Shown piece by piece: positions 27,912-36,441 of a DNA stretch of 64,000 bases (position 1 is the stretch's first letter; each line of letters starts with the position of its first letter). This DNA is from Promethearchaeota archaeon Loki_b31 (lineage in GTDB: Archaea; Asgardarchaeota; Lokiarchaeia; Sigyniarchaeales; SOKP01). The translations under genes were made by a program, and so were the position numbers. The notes under the pieces were generated by a model, which was given only the letters and a program-made list of their open reading frames with translations, was not told where the DNA came from and searched no databases. The stretch spans positions 23,752 to 87,751 of the forward strand of contig NJBI01000007.1 in assembly GCA_005222975.1 (NCBI GenBank). Direction: 5' to 3'.

Positions 27912-29060
27912 TTATATATTAGTACCAAGATCAAGAGTTTTATCTCGGATTTGATTATCATCACTAATTTTGCTATTTGGGGCAACTATCGCGTTATGGA
28001 GAACAACATTATCGCCTATGTCACAATTATTACAAACGATCGAACTATCAATATGACAACCAGCTCCGATATTTACATTGTCCCAGATAACGCTTTTCTC
28101 GATTACCGTATCCTCTCCGATTTGGACATGGGCTCCAATTGAACATAACGGTTTTATTTTTACTCGATTATGTAATTCTACAAATTCCCCAAAACAAGAC
28201 GGTTTTTCGATAGATACATTTTGTCCCGAATTAATAACGCCCACTACATAAATTCCATCGTATTCCTCACCATTTGGGGTGATCGGCCACGAATATTTAC
28301 GTAATAAGTCCCAATTTGCCCACAGATAAGTTTGAGCGTTTCCACAGTCAAGCCAATAATAATTTTTAACAAATCCATATAAATCGTAATTATTATCGAG
28401 GAGATAAGGGAAAACTTCCCCCCCAAAATCCATTAAGCCCGTTTCTTGTAAGATACTACCAATCTCTTTATTAAAACAATAAATTCCTGTATTTATTATG
28501 TTTGTATGTAAAAATAAATCGGTTCTTTGAGCCATACTACTTAAATACAGTTCCATAGGAGCAGGTTTTTCTAAGAAGAGATAAATTTTTCTATTTTGAT
28601 CGAGAAGCACAACTCCATATTGACTCGTATGACTTTCGCTGGTTTTCATGGAAATAGTAGCAGTTCCCATTTTTTCCGAGTGGAAATCCATAAACGCCTT
28701 CATTGGGAGATTTGTTACGATATCTGCCATGCTAACAACAATCTTTTCGGAATCAATATTATCAGTTAATAATCGGTAAGCGTCGGCCGTACCCTTACTC
28801 TCTTGAATTACGCATTCAAGTTCAACATCTCCCAACTTATCGGGGGTCCATATTTTTTCTACATATTCTTTTAATTCTTGACCCATATAAGCTAAAGCAA
28901 GAATTATGTGCTTAATATCCGCAAATATTAAGTGAGCAATAGAATAATCCACCATAGCTTTATTAGTTACTTTTACAAGCGGTTTTGGAATGAGTGATGT
29001 TAAAGGCATCAACCTCGACCCCTTTCCTCCAGCTAATATTATGGCAGACCATTCTCGCAT
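27912..29060 (-). CDS. Sugar-1-phosphate nucleotidyltransferase
   Basis: A 382-residue enzyme joining a nucleotide to a sugar-1-phosphate. The N-terminal Rossmann-type domain has the signature LAGGKGSRLMPLT and PKPLV. The C-terminal part is a left-handed beta helix with hexapeptide repeats (IGAHVQIGEDTVIEKSVI and following). This layout fits glucose-1-phosphate adenylyl-, thymidylyl- or mannose-1-phosphate guanylyltransferase; with the nearby GH57 and GH13 genes an ADP- or UDP-glucose role in glycogen synthesis is plausible but not proven. Confidence 0.87.
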   Translation of the reverse strand: MREWSAIILAGGKGSRLMPLTSLIPKPLVKVTNKAMVDYSIAHLIFADIKHIILALAYMGQELKEYVEKIWTPDKLGDVELECVIQESKGTADAYRLLTDNIDSEKIVVSMADIVTNLPMKAFMDFHSEKMGTATISMKTSESHTSQYGVVLLDQNRKIYLFLEKPAPMELYLSSMAQRTDLFLHTNIINTGIYCFNKEIGSILQETGLMDFGGEVFPYLLDNNYDLYGFVKNYYWLDCGNAQTYLWANWDLLRKYSWPITPNGEEYDGIYVVGVINSGQNVSIEKPSCFGEFVELHNRVKIKPLCSIGAHVQIGEDTVIEKSVIWDNVNIGAGCHIDSSIVCNNCDIGDNVVLHNAIVAPNSKISDDNQIRDKTLDLGTNI

Positions 29061-29208
29061 GTTGAATCTCTCACAAAATTACTCATTCATTATATGTTGA
29101 GTAATAGATATAAATCTAGTTTTAATTGAAATTTAAATATTGAGATTATTTACAAAAATGAATATTTGAGTTACTAAAGCAAAAGACAAGAATATGAAAT
29201 ATAGATTA

Positions 29209-30459
29209 TTATTGGTTTAGATATTTGTCTAACGATTTCCTAACTTCTGCTGCCGCTATATGGGGTAATTTTCTTGCAACTCTCATGTCATCTGCCATTT
29301 CTGCCCCACCAATAATTTCGTGTGGAATTATGTCAACAAACATATGGAAATCCGCATCATAACCATACGGACAACAGTTAAATAAAATATTTCGGTTCTT
29401 ATCAATTGAAGTATCATCTAAAGCTTGGAAGACCATCTTAATCGCGTTTGCAAAATCGTTGATTTGGTTTATTTTCAATTGAGTAAACCGTCTAATATGC
29501 TCGTGTGGATACGCGCGAATGTGATAATTTCTTACAGGACTTCCCGTTGTATAAAAAGTCCAAAATTCAGTCTTTAAAATTATCCGATCACTATCCCCAT
29601 GAGTGGTTTGACATAAACGACAATCATCCCCCATTTCTTTAAATGCTTCGAGGTATCCTTCTAATCGACTTCCATGACCATCCATGTTTAAATCGATATA
29701 TACCTGACCGTGAATACGAGGTTGAGAACCACCAACCTTAGTTCCTATGTTAAAAAACGGTGAAACGGGAATATCGTAATAGTCTTTCTCAATAGCTTCT
29801 TGGACACAATAGAGAATTGCCGCTTTCATAGATAAAAAAATACCAGCTAAAACATCTTCTGGAATTAAATTAAAACACAAGGCAGGATAAAAATGCCTTG
29901 AGAGCGTAACTAAATTAATGCCCCGTGAGAGCTTCAAATGAGAAGGCATATTGTCCTTAATCTCTTTTTCAATATCAGAATCCACTATTCGTGCCATAGA
30001 AGGGTATCTATTTATTAATGTCAGTGCTTTGCAGGAATCAGGAATTCGTTCTATTTGATGCGGTGTTTCTAAAAAAGGATCGTCTCTCTTTTTTTCGTCT
30101 TCAGTAATAATTATTGTAAAGCCATCACCAATCTGTTTCCCCCAATCATCGTATATTGGTTTTCCCTCTGTTACCGATGTAAAAACATCCTTATACTTGG
30201 ATTTTATTTTCCTTGAACAATCATAAAATTGGTTTTTCTCTTCTTCAGTTTTAAAACCTTTAGGTCTTTTTCCACGAATAGGGCTTAAATAAGCGTAATG
30301 ACCGTAGTATCTTATTCGTTCTTTTCTAAGGCCAAAATCCTTAGTTTGAATGATAACTGTAGATAAAGGGTCCCATCTCTTAATTGGTACATCATAGCTG
30401 GTTTTACCTTTAAAATTTTCCTTATTTATTATGCCCCATTCCATAAAATCGGGAAACAT
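29209..30459 (-). CDS. GalT-like HIT-superfamily nucleotidyltransferase
   Basis: A 416-residue protein with the layout of galactose-1-phosphate uridylyltransferase-like proteins. The active-site-like motif is GGSQPRIHGQVYIDL, in which the usual H-P-H-x-Q has become Q-P-R-I-H-G-Q, keeping one His and the Gln. A CRLC pair and the later YHIRAYPHEH segment may bind metal. It probably moves a nucleotide or phosphate between hexose derivatives. It is upstream of the nucleotidyltransferase on the same strand, suggesting one sugar-nucleotide unit. Confidence 0.72.
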   Translation of the reverse strand: MFPDFMEWGIINKENFKGKTSYDVPIKRWDPLSTVIIQTKDFGLRKERIRYYGHYAYLSPIRGKRPKGFKTEEEKNQFYDCSRKIKSKYKDVFTSVTEGKPIYDDWGKQIGDGFTIIITEDEKKRDDPFLETPHQIERIPDSCKALTLINRYPSMARIVDSDIEKEIKDNMPSHLKLSRGINLVTLSRHFYPALCFNLIPEDVLAGIFLSMKAAILYCVQEAIEKDYYDIPVSPFFNIGTKVGGSQPRIHGQVYIDLNMDGHGSRLEGYLEAFKEMGDDCRLCQTTHGDSDRIILKTEFWTFYTTGSPVRNYHIRAYPHEHIRRFTQLKINQINDFANAIKMVFQALDDTSIDKNRNILFNCCPYGYDADFHMFVDIIPHEIIGGAEMADDMRVARKLPHIAAAEVRKSLDKYLNQ

Positions 30460-30811
30460 TCTTTTGATTGAAATTATATCAACACCTATAGTTTCTTGAT
30501 CACATTTTGACTAGATTATACTATTATTAAATATTTAATTTATAACTTCATAGTAATTTATCACTTTATTCGCGTATTAATTCATCAAAATTAATTAATC
30601 AAAAACATATTTATATAAATTACAATAATGTTGAGTAAATGTTAAAATTTGTTCAATCTAACAATACTCATTTATTATACAAAAATGTACTGAATCTATT
30701 ATATTTTAATTCATTTTCAAACCAGTAAATCAAAAAAAGAAAAAAAAATTAAGAACTCTATTCTGCCAATGGTTAAATTAAATATTTTACGATACAAGTT
30801 ATTAAATGTTG
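30460..30811. other. Intergenic region, 352 bases
   Basis: No convincing ORF. AT-rich, with a TATA-like ATTTATATAAAT near 30608-30619 that could serve the GalT-like gene, at a long distance. I see nothing else. Confidence 0.3.
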
Positions 30812-31102
30812 TTAGTGTTCTAACCTCTTTATAATTTTGTAAGTTTTAAATTCGCGTACCGGCTCAGATTTCTCATTTATACTTTCTATTGGCACGCGTA
30901 CAAAATTTTCATCGTCAAAATCATCAATTTCAGCCTCATTATATTTAGCCATATTGTTAGCCATTTTAAGTTCTTTTAAAAGGAAATCTCGGACGGCACA
31001 CCTAATCAATTCTGAGCGGCTGGGATACAATCCATTTTCCCCTATTAATTTATTTATAGCACCTATATAACTTTCAGGTACATTAACGGTTACAATCTTC
31101 AT
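30812..31102 (-). CDS. Ribbon-helix-helix (CopG-like) regulator
   Basis: A 96-residue DNA-binding protein. The N-terminal strand MKIVTVNVPES and the two helices with YPSRSELIRCAVRDFLLKEL form a ribbon-helix-helix domain that binds DNA as a dimer. The C-terminal part is acidic and then basic. This short form is common in archaea as a stand-alone regulator. It is transcribed alone; no toxin partner is seen next to it. Confidence 0.82.
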   Translation of the reverse strand: MKIVTVNVPESYIGAINKLIGENGLYPSRSELIRCAVRDFLLKELKMANNMAKYNEAEIDDFDDENFVRVPIESINEKSEPVREFKTYKIIKRLEH

Positions 31103-31653
31103 CTAATCGCCTTAACCTAAATTTTTTTAGATTTTACTTTATATAATTATTTATTGCAAACTGATATATAAACATTGTTTTTTAGTGGGTTAATATATTT
31201 TCATAAATATTATTTTTACCTGATTATAGATTAAAGAGAAAATCACCACTAATCTCCCGTTTTAGGCGTAAATGTAGAAGAAAACTGATAATTCTCAATT
31301 TTAATACTTTTTATGAAAATATTTTTGAAAATTTTTTAAAGTATCTGAAAATTTTTTATAAAAATTAAAAGTAAGTAAAAATAAAAAATAGATAATTTTT
31401 AAATTTGAAAAAAAAATTACATATCTTTTTTTTCACAAGAATATTTGGAAATCATTAAACGATTCTAATGTATGCGCAAAATCTTAAAAAATTAATTGAA
31501 ATGCATGTATTTAATATAAAATCTCTAAAATTTAAAAAATTGTTTTCTAAAACATTAAATCTAAACCAAAAATTGGTTTTTAATTAAATTGTTACAGTGC
31601 TTTTCTATTTTTGAAAATTAGTGAAGCTAATTATTTTTAGTACAATACAAAAC
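31103..31653. other. Intergenic region, 551 bases
   Basis: Extremely AT-rich with no convincing gene. A 28-codon ORF near 31500 is not supported. It holds one hairpin (listed separately) downstream of the dehydrogenase gene. Confidence 0.3.
31563..31579 (-). terminator. Hairpin followed by T-rich sequence
   Basis: AAACCAA and TTGGTTT form a perfect 7-bp stem with a 3-base loop. It lies about 75 bases past the stop of the minus-strand dehydrogenase gene, in T-rich sequence, and could be its transcription terminator or a 3' processing site. It could equally be chance in such AT-rich DNA. Confidence 0.3.
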
Positions 31654-32679
31654 TTAATACTCTTCTTCGAAACTAACAACATTAATTAACCTTTCGCGCC
31701 CCTTAGCCATACGAGTAATATTTTCTACTACTTCATTCCACCTTAATAGATCACTGAAAGGAGAGTATCCTCTATGCGGAGATAAGATAATGTTATCAAG
31801 TGAATGAAAAGGGAATTTATATGGGCGCTTAACACCGTTTTTATCCGGATTTGGATGATAATCGTACCAGACATCTATAGCTGCACCCGAAATTATTCTA
31901 TTTTTCAAAGCATTGTAAAGATCTTTTTGGTTAATAATGTCTCCTCTCGCAACATTGACAATCAGTCCATTTGGTCCTAATAAACTTATCTCTTTGGCTT
32001 TTATTAATCCAGATGTTAAAGAAGTTACTGGAACAGCTATTATTAAAATATCTATTTCTTTCAAAAATTCATAAAGTTGGTTATTTTTATATCTCTTTGC
32101 TAGAGTTGGTAAATCATCCTTTTGTTTATTCCAATTATTTCTTAAGATGTGGAACTTCACATCAAAACCCGAGAGAAATCGATGTACCTTCTGATTAATC
32201 GCACCATAACCTAAAAGTCCTACTTCCCTAAATCGTAGGGGAATTGACGACGCATCATCATCACCAGTCCGCCATCTTCCCTTTTTCATCCAATTATGAT
32301 GGGGGACTGTTTTATTCATAAGAGTTAAAAGTAAAGCAACAGCATGTTGAGCGACTAAATAGGAATTTCCATGACCATTAATCAGTGATATCTTTCTTGT
32401 TTTATTTAAGCCAATAAATAAATCTAAAAGATGGCTTACACCAGCACCGGGATTAATGAATACTTTTAGATTAGTTGCGTGATTTAAAATGCTTTTCGAA
32501 GGTCTCCATCCAATTAAAACTTCCGCATCTGGAACTATTTTTTCTAAATATTCTTCGGAAGTGTTTTCAGGAAATATAATCTTTACATTTGAAAGGTTTT
32601 TTAAATTCTCTGTTAAGTAATTTTGAACTTCTTCAGATACACTAGAAATAAAACAGACAGTGATATTATTTGCATTCAA
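31654..32679 (-). CDS. D-isomer 2-hydroxyacid dehydrogenase family protein
   Basis: A 341-residue NAD-dependent oxidoreductase. The Rossmann motif reads VGLLGYGAINQKV (the third Gly is Asn). The catalytic-type Arg is in VNVARGDIINQ and the catalytic-type His in LSPHRGYSP, and DVWYDYHPNP sits between them. The N-terminal substrate domain ends near NPGAGVSHL. It would interconvert a 2-keto acid and a D-2-hydroxy acid; the substrate is unknown. Transcribed alone, diverging from the zinc-ribbon gene at 32815. Confidence 0.82.
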   Translation of the reverse strand: MNANNITVCFISSVSEEVQNYLTENLKNLSNVKIIFPENTSEEYLEKIVPDAEVLIGWRPSKSILNHATNLKVFINPGAGVSHLLDLFIGLNKTRKISLINGHGNSYLVAQHAVALLLTLMNKTVPHHNWMKKGRWRTGDDDASSIPLRFREVGLLGYGAINQKVHRFLSGFDVKFHILRNNWNKQKDDLPTLAKRYKNNQLYEFLKEIDILIIAVPVTSLTSGLIKAKEISLLGPNGLIVNVARGDIINQKDLYNALKNRIISGAAIDVWYDYHPNPDKNGVKRPYKFPFHSLDNIILSPHRGYSPFSDLLRWNEVVENITRMAKGRERLINVVSFEEEY

Positions 32680-32775
32680 TTTATCTTCACATTAATCTTA
32701 AATTAATGATGTGCTATAACTACTAGTGAAATGACTATGTTTTAAATAAATTTTTATATTCATTTCGTTGATATA

Positions 32776-32784
32776 TTTATAAAA
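32776..32784 (+). promoter_or_regulatory. TATA box for the gene at 32815
   Basis: TTTATAAAA lies 31 bases before the TTG start, which would place the transcription start a few bases before the start codon and make a leaderless or nearly leaderless transcript. Confidence 0.4.
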
Positions 32785-32814
32785 GAATTTAATCAAAATA
32801 GGTAAGTTTAGAAA

Positions 32815-34239
32815 TTGTCTGAAACAAAATTGTTTGAAATCTTTATAAATAGCCTTAACTTCGATGTGAGCGAATATTTAGTCGAAGAACTCACAGAACT
32901 TCAAAAAAAAATCGTTGACGATGCAACATTCATTCTAAAAGAAAACATCGTAGGAGAAGTGAAATCATTTGGAGGTTCTGTTAAAAAAAATGAGGAAAAG
33001 TTCAAGGAATTAATGAAACAAGCTGAACTAGAACTAGAGAAAAATAAGTACAAAGATATTAAGAAGAATTTAAAGGATTATCTTAAAAAACTACCAGAAT
33101 TAATTATTAAAACCTGTATTACAATTATTCCAGTGAAAGAATTGCCATGGGGCGAAGTCGTTTTTCGAACTATTCCACGGATTACATTCGACGATAAAGT
33201 CCACCTCTTAGATAACGCAATTGCCTATTATGGTGAAATTAATTGTTTCATTGGTAGAACAACTATCTTTGGAAAGATGAAAGATCCTTCTAATGAACCA
33301 CTCTTTGCCCCTTTTATGGGAAATCTTGATTTAGGAGGATTTAAGTTAGAAGAGTCTCAAGATAAGCCTAAATCTCAAGTGTTTTCTTATGTAAACGCTA
33401 TAATTAATTCATTAGATTCCGCAATAACTAAAAGCCAATTAGTTAAGTATCACGAAGGATACCAAAGACACGGCGATCCGATTGCAGATGCACTAATGAA
33501 AGACGATGAATTGCTTAATTCCATGGGAAAAATTACTACTGCTTTAGAATCAGAAAGAAGTAAGTCAGACATCGCAGTATGCAGCATTGCTGTTCCTTTA
33601 CCCTCCGATAAAAGAAGTTTAATTATTACTACTGAAGAAGGTCAGGGAGATAGTCGATTTGGTAATTGTTTCGAAGCTTTGTTAAAATTTTCTGCTGCGT
33701 GTTGTCAAATGCCTTCACCACGCCAAGAAGCTCCGCCTCAAACAGGTTCTACTCCTGAACAAACAGGAGGACCGATTAGAACTCCTGGAGGCCAAGAATT
33801 AAAAGTTTGGACGGCAGAAGACCTCGCTAATGAAGCTCAAAAAAGGTTAGCGGCGCAACCAAATATCCCTTCCTGGTCAGAAGAAGAATTAACCAAATTT
33901 TCTGAAAGTCGCGGATCCGGAATTCCTGAAGGCATGGAAGTTTGGAAAGAAGATGAGTTGCTGGAGTTAGCCGAAAAAAGGCGAAGCGGAGGATTGAATA
34001 TACCTGAATGGCAACCCGATCAGGATATGACAGAATGTTCTAACTGTGGATATAGTTTGAGACCTGGTTGGGCGAAATGTCCTGTTTGCGATACTCCTGT
34101 TGGAGAAAAACCTACTGAAGAAGTTAAAGAGGAAACAGAGGAAACAGAAGAGCCAGAGGAATTATCTGATGAAAATCAAAACGAAGATAAAAATCAAGAA
34201 CCAGAGAGTAAGGAAGAAGAAGAAGATATTGATCTATAA
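32815..34239 (+). CDS. Zinc-ribbon protein with tryptophan motif repeats
   Basis: A 474-residue protein with a TTG start. Residues 1-100 are helical and charged; 100-305 form a mixed domain of unknown family (begins near TIIPVKELPWGE, ends near AACCQMP). A Gly/Pro-rich linker leads to a set of short repeats with the pattern W-x-x-E-D/E-L: VWTAEDL, SWSEEEL and VWKEDEL, then a weaker EWQPDQD. A zinc ribbon (CSNCGYS...CPVCDTP) and a very acidic tail follow. The architecture suggests an adaptor or scaffold. It precedes the longin-like/Arf GTPase and V4R genes on the same strand. Confidence 0.6.
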   Translation: MSETKLFEIFINSLNFDVSEYLVEELTELQKKIVDDATFILKENIVGEVKSFGGSVKKNEEKFKELMKQAELELEKNKYKDIKKNLKDYLKKLPELIIKTCITIIPVKELPWGEVVFRTIPRITFDDKVHLLDNAIAYYGEINCFIGRTTIFGKMKDPSNEPLFAPFMGNLDLGGFKLEESQDKPKSQVFSYVNAIINSLDSAITKSQLVKYHEGYQRHGDPIADALMKDDELLNSMGKITTALESERSKSDIAVCSIAVPLPSDKRSLIITTEEGQGDSRFGNCFEALLKFSAACCQMPSPRQEAPPQTGSTPEQTGGPIRTPGGQELKVWTAEDLANEAQKRLAAQPNIPSWSEEELTKFSESRGSGIPEGMEVWKEDELLELAEKRRSGGLNIPEWQPDQDMTECSNCGYSLRPGWAKCPVCDTPVGEKPTEEVKEETEETEEPEELSDENQNEDKNQEPESKEEEEDIDL

Positions 34240-34414
34240 ATATCTTTTTTAAATTTTATAAATTTGTATAAAATACTTTTTTTCTGTCTATTTATTAAGG
34301 GCTCAAAAGGATAAAGTTTATAAGAAAGTATATCCACCTAATTCCAAACTTTTTTTAAGCATTTTTTATTAACTTAATTAATTTAATCCTTAAATAAATG
34401 ATTAGGAAGATTTT

Positions 34415-35458
34415 TTGCTATCTAAAATATTTTTGTTAAAACGGAAAAATTCTCATGATCTAAACCGTTTCGATATTTATAGCTATCCAGAAGATATCGT
34501 GAAAAAAGGTAACAAAGATATCGTTTCAAAAATCATCTATGGTCACGATCACGGCTCTCTAATAGAACCTTGTAGTGAAAGCATTAAAAAATTAGATGAT
34601 TCTAATGTTATAAACAACAGTTCTAATCTGTTTGAAATTGGTAGCCCTATTCCGCAAATTATTGGCGACCAGAACATATATACTATTTGCATTAATTCAA
34701 AAATGCTAATTGGATTAATATTTGAAAAAGAAGATAACCCTTTTGATTACAAAGAAATTTTTGAAGATTTGTCAAATGAGTTATTAAATACGGAGAAAAG
34801 TTGCTCATTCGAAGATGAGATGGAAATTGAGAATTTTTTGATAACACTATTCATCGATATAAAAAGATACGGAGACGAAATTCTTGAAAAAGTTACAGAA
34901 ACTTCCTTCCGACCGGCAGGATTATTTACAAAAGTATTCCTATTTGGAATTGACGAAGTAGGAAAAAGTTCCTTAACAAGGAGGTTAAAAACCGGTCAAT
35001 TTAACGATAATTTTTTTACTCCAACAAGAAAGTTCAATATAGAATACCTTCAAAAAAAGGAAGGGGGGATGTCTTTGTGGGATATGCCTGGACAAGCTTT
35101 ATTCAGAAAAAAATGGCTAATTGGCCTACAAGACTCAAATATCATCGTTTACATGATAGATATAGCAAATCAATTACGATTTGAGGAGTCTAAAAAAGAA
35201 TTTTGGGACATTATAACGCGAAATGGTATAAAAGACATCCCACTCTTGATTTTAGGTAATAAAGTTGATTTAATTAATAACCTTAATCACGACAAGAAAG
35301 AACCGCTTGAGAGGACAAAGAAAGAAATTATTGAATTTTTTAAGTTTGATAAATTAGCTAATAGAAAGTGGGAATTTTTATTTACTTCTGTTAAAACTAA
35401 TTATAATATTGAAAAATTAATAAATTCAATTTTCACCTTAATTTCAACTATTAATTAA
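34415..35458 (+). CDS. Arf-like small GTPase with longin-like N-terminus
   Basis: A 347-residue protein with a TTG start preceded by AGGAAGA. The C-terminal half is a small GTPase: G1 GIDEVGKS (178-185), PT of switch I at 203-204, G3 WDMPGQ (222-227) and G4 NKVD (282-285). The N-terminal 170 residues have alternating strands and helices (ICINSKMLIGLIFEK, then FDYKEIFEDLSNELLN) resembling a longin or roadblock fold. The WDxxGQ and the PT fit the Arf class. It is followed by a V4R protein on the same strand and may act with it at a membrane. Confidence 0.75.
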   Translation: MLSKIFLLKRKNSHDLNRFDIYSYPEDIVKKGNKDIVSKIIYGHDHGSLIEPCSESIKKLDDSNVINNSSNLFEIGSPIPQIIGDQNIYTICINSKMLIGLIFEKEDNPFDYKEIFEDLSNELLNTEKSCSFEDEMEIENFLITLFIDIKRYGDEILEKVTETSFRPAGLFTKVFLFGIDEVGKSSLTRRLKTGQFNDNFFTPTRKFNIEYLQKKEGGMSLWDMPGQALFRKKWLIGLQDSNIIVYMIDIANQLRFEESKKEFWDIITRNGIKDIPLLILGNKVDLINNLNHDKKEPLERTKKEIIEFFKFDKLANRKWEFLFTSVKTNYNIEKLINSIFTLISTIN

Positions 35459-35593
35459 TAGTACTAATATAATTAATCTAATTGTATCATCAATAAATTT
35501 ATAACTTAACCAAATAAATTTCTATTATATTAAATATATAAGATATTGTAATTTTAGATCTTAAATTATTGAATATATCGAGTAAGTAAAATT

Positions 35594-36190
35594 ATGTTCA
35601 AACGACTAAAAAAAGAGTTCCAAATTAATATTGAAGAAAAAGAGGGACAGTTATTTTTGGGCGAAAAAAATAAAGACATGCGCCTAGTAATGCTACGTCC
35701 AAACGAAATCATGGAATTCTGTGAATTCGCCGGATCAAATGCGGATGACATTCTAATTTGGACCGGAAAGACTTTAGGTAAAATATTTATAGGAAAGTTC
35801 TTCCATAATAAAGATTGGACCAACGAATTAATGGCTACTAAAAAAGAAGTAGTTTTTGGCACTCTTGAAGTATTGATGCTCATGGGATATGGTGGTTTAG
35901 CTTGTATGTTTAAAAAAGATCATGTTATTATAAACGCGTACGAATCTTTAGCCGTTCAAGAAAAAGAAAATATTATGGCGAAAAATTTGTGTCTACTTTA
36001 TCTCGGAATATTCAATGGCATTTTTGAAGAGTTAGGTATCGATGTCGATGGCAAAGAAGTAGAATGTGTTCTGACTGGGGGAAAAAAATGTTCTTTTAAA
36101 TTCGATATGCTCACAGAAGAAATAGAGGCCCGCTTAGTAGATGAAGATCTTTCTGATACGAAGGTATCAGACTTTTTAACCTCTCTGTAA
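35594..36190 (+). CDS. V4R-domain protein (Bet3/TRAPP-like)
   Basis: A 198-residue protein whose C-terminal half matches the V4R domain: CLLYLGIFNGIFEELG, then VECVLTGGKKCSFKFD (C133, G138, E157, C158, C166). The N-terminal half has helices with SNADDILIWTGKTLGKIF. V4R domains bind small hydrophobic molecules in regulators; they share their fold with Bet3-type TRAPP subunits that act on small GTPases in eukaryotes. The neighbour upstream is a small GTPase, so a regulator of that GTPase is an attractive but unproven idea. Confidence 0.72.
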   Translation: MFKRLKKEFQINIEEKEGQLFLGEKNKDMRLVMLRPNEIMEFCEFAGSNADDILIWTGKTLGKIFIGKFFHNKDWTNELMATKKEVVFGTLEVLMLMGYGGLACMFKKDHVIINAYESLAVQEKENIMAKNLCLLYLGIFNGIFEELGIDVDGKEVECVLTGGKKCSFKFDMLTEEIEARLVDEDLSDTKVSDFLTSL

Positions 36191-36410
36191 TAAAATAACT
36201 TTTTAACCTCAATTACTTTCCTTATTTGAAACGAATTAACTCACTAAATGGAATTTCACACTAATTTTTTGAAATTAATTAACCAATTTCTATTTTACAA
36301 TCTTCTAAATACCTTTAAATTCACTAAATTATTCTCTCAATAGAAAATATAAATTTTAAAATAATATCAAATATAATTCTAGATATCATTAGAATAAGTA
36401 ATAATTATTC

Positions 36411-36428
36411 AAAAAAAAAAAAAAAAAA
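36411..36428 (+). repeat. 18-base poly-A tract before cdhA
   Basis: A homopolymer of 18 A lies 13 bases before the GTG start of the CODH gene. It may affect promoter or leader structure, and its length should be treated with care because homopolymers are error-prone. Confidence 0.6.
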
Positions 36429-36441
36429 CTTGCAAAAATAA

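Noticed and set aside
31501..31587. 28-codon ORF starting MHVFNIKSL
   Set aside because: It has no ribosome site, low-complexity AT-driven composition and overlaps a hairpin.
31103..31653. Possible CRISPR or repeat array in the AT-rich gap
   Set aside because: No regularly spaced repeats are present, only low-complexity A/T runs.
36411..36428. Poly-A tract as a mobile element tail
   Set aside because: No target-site duplication or element sequence is next to it; it is probably part of an AT-rich leader.
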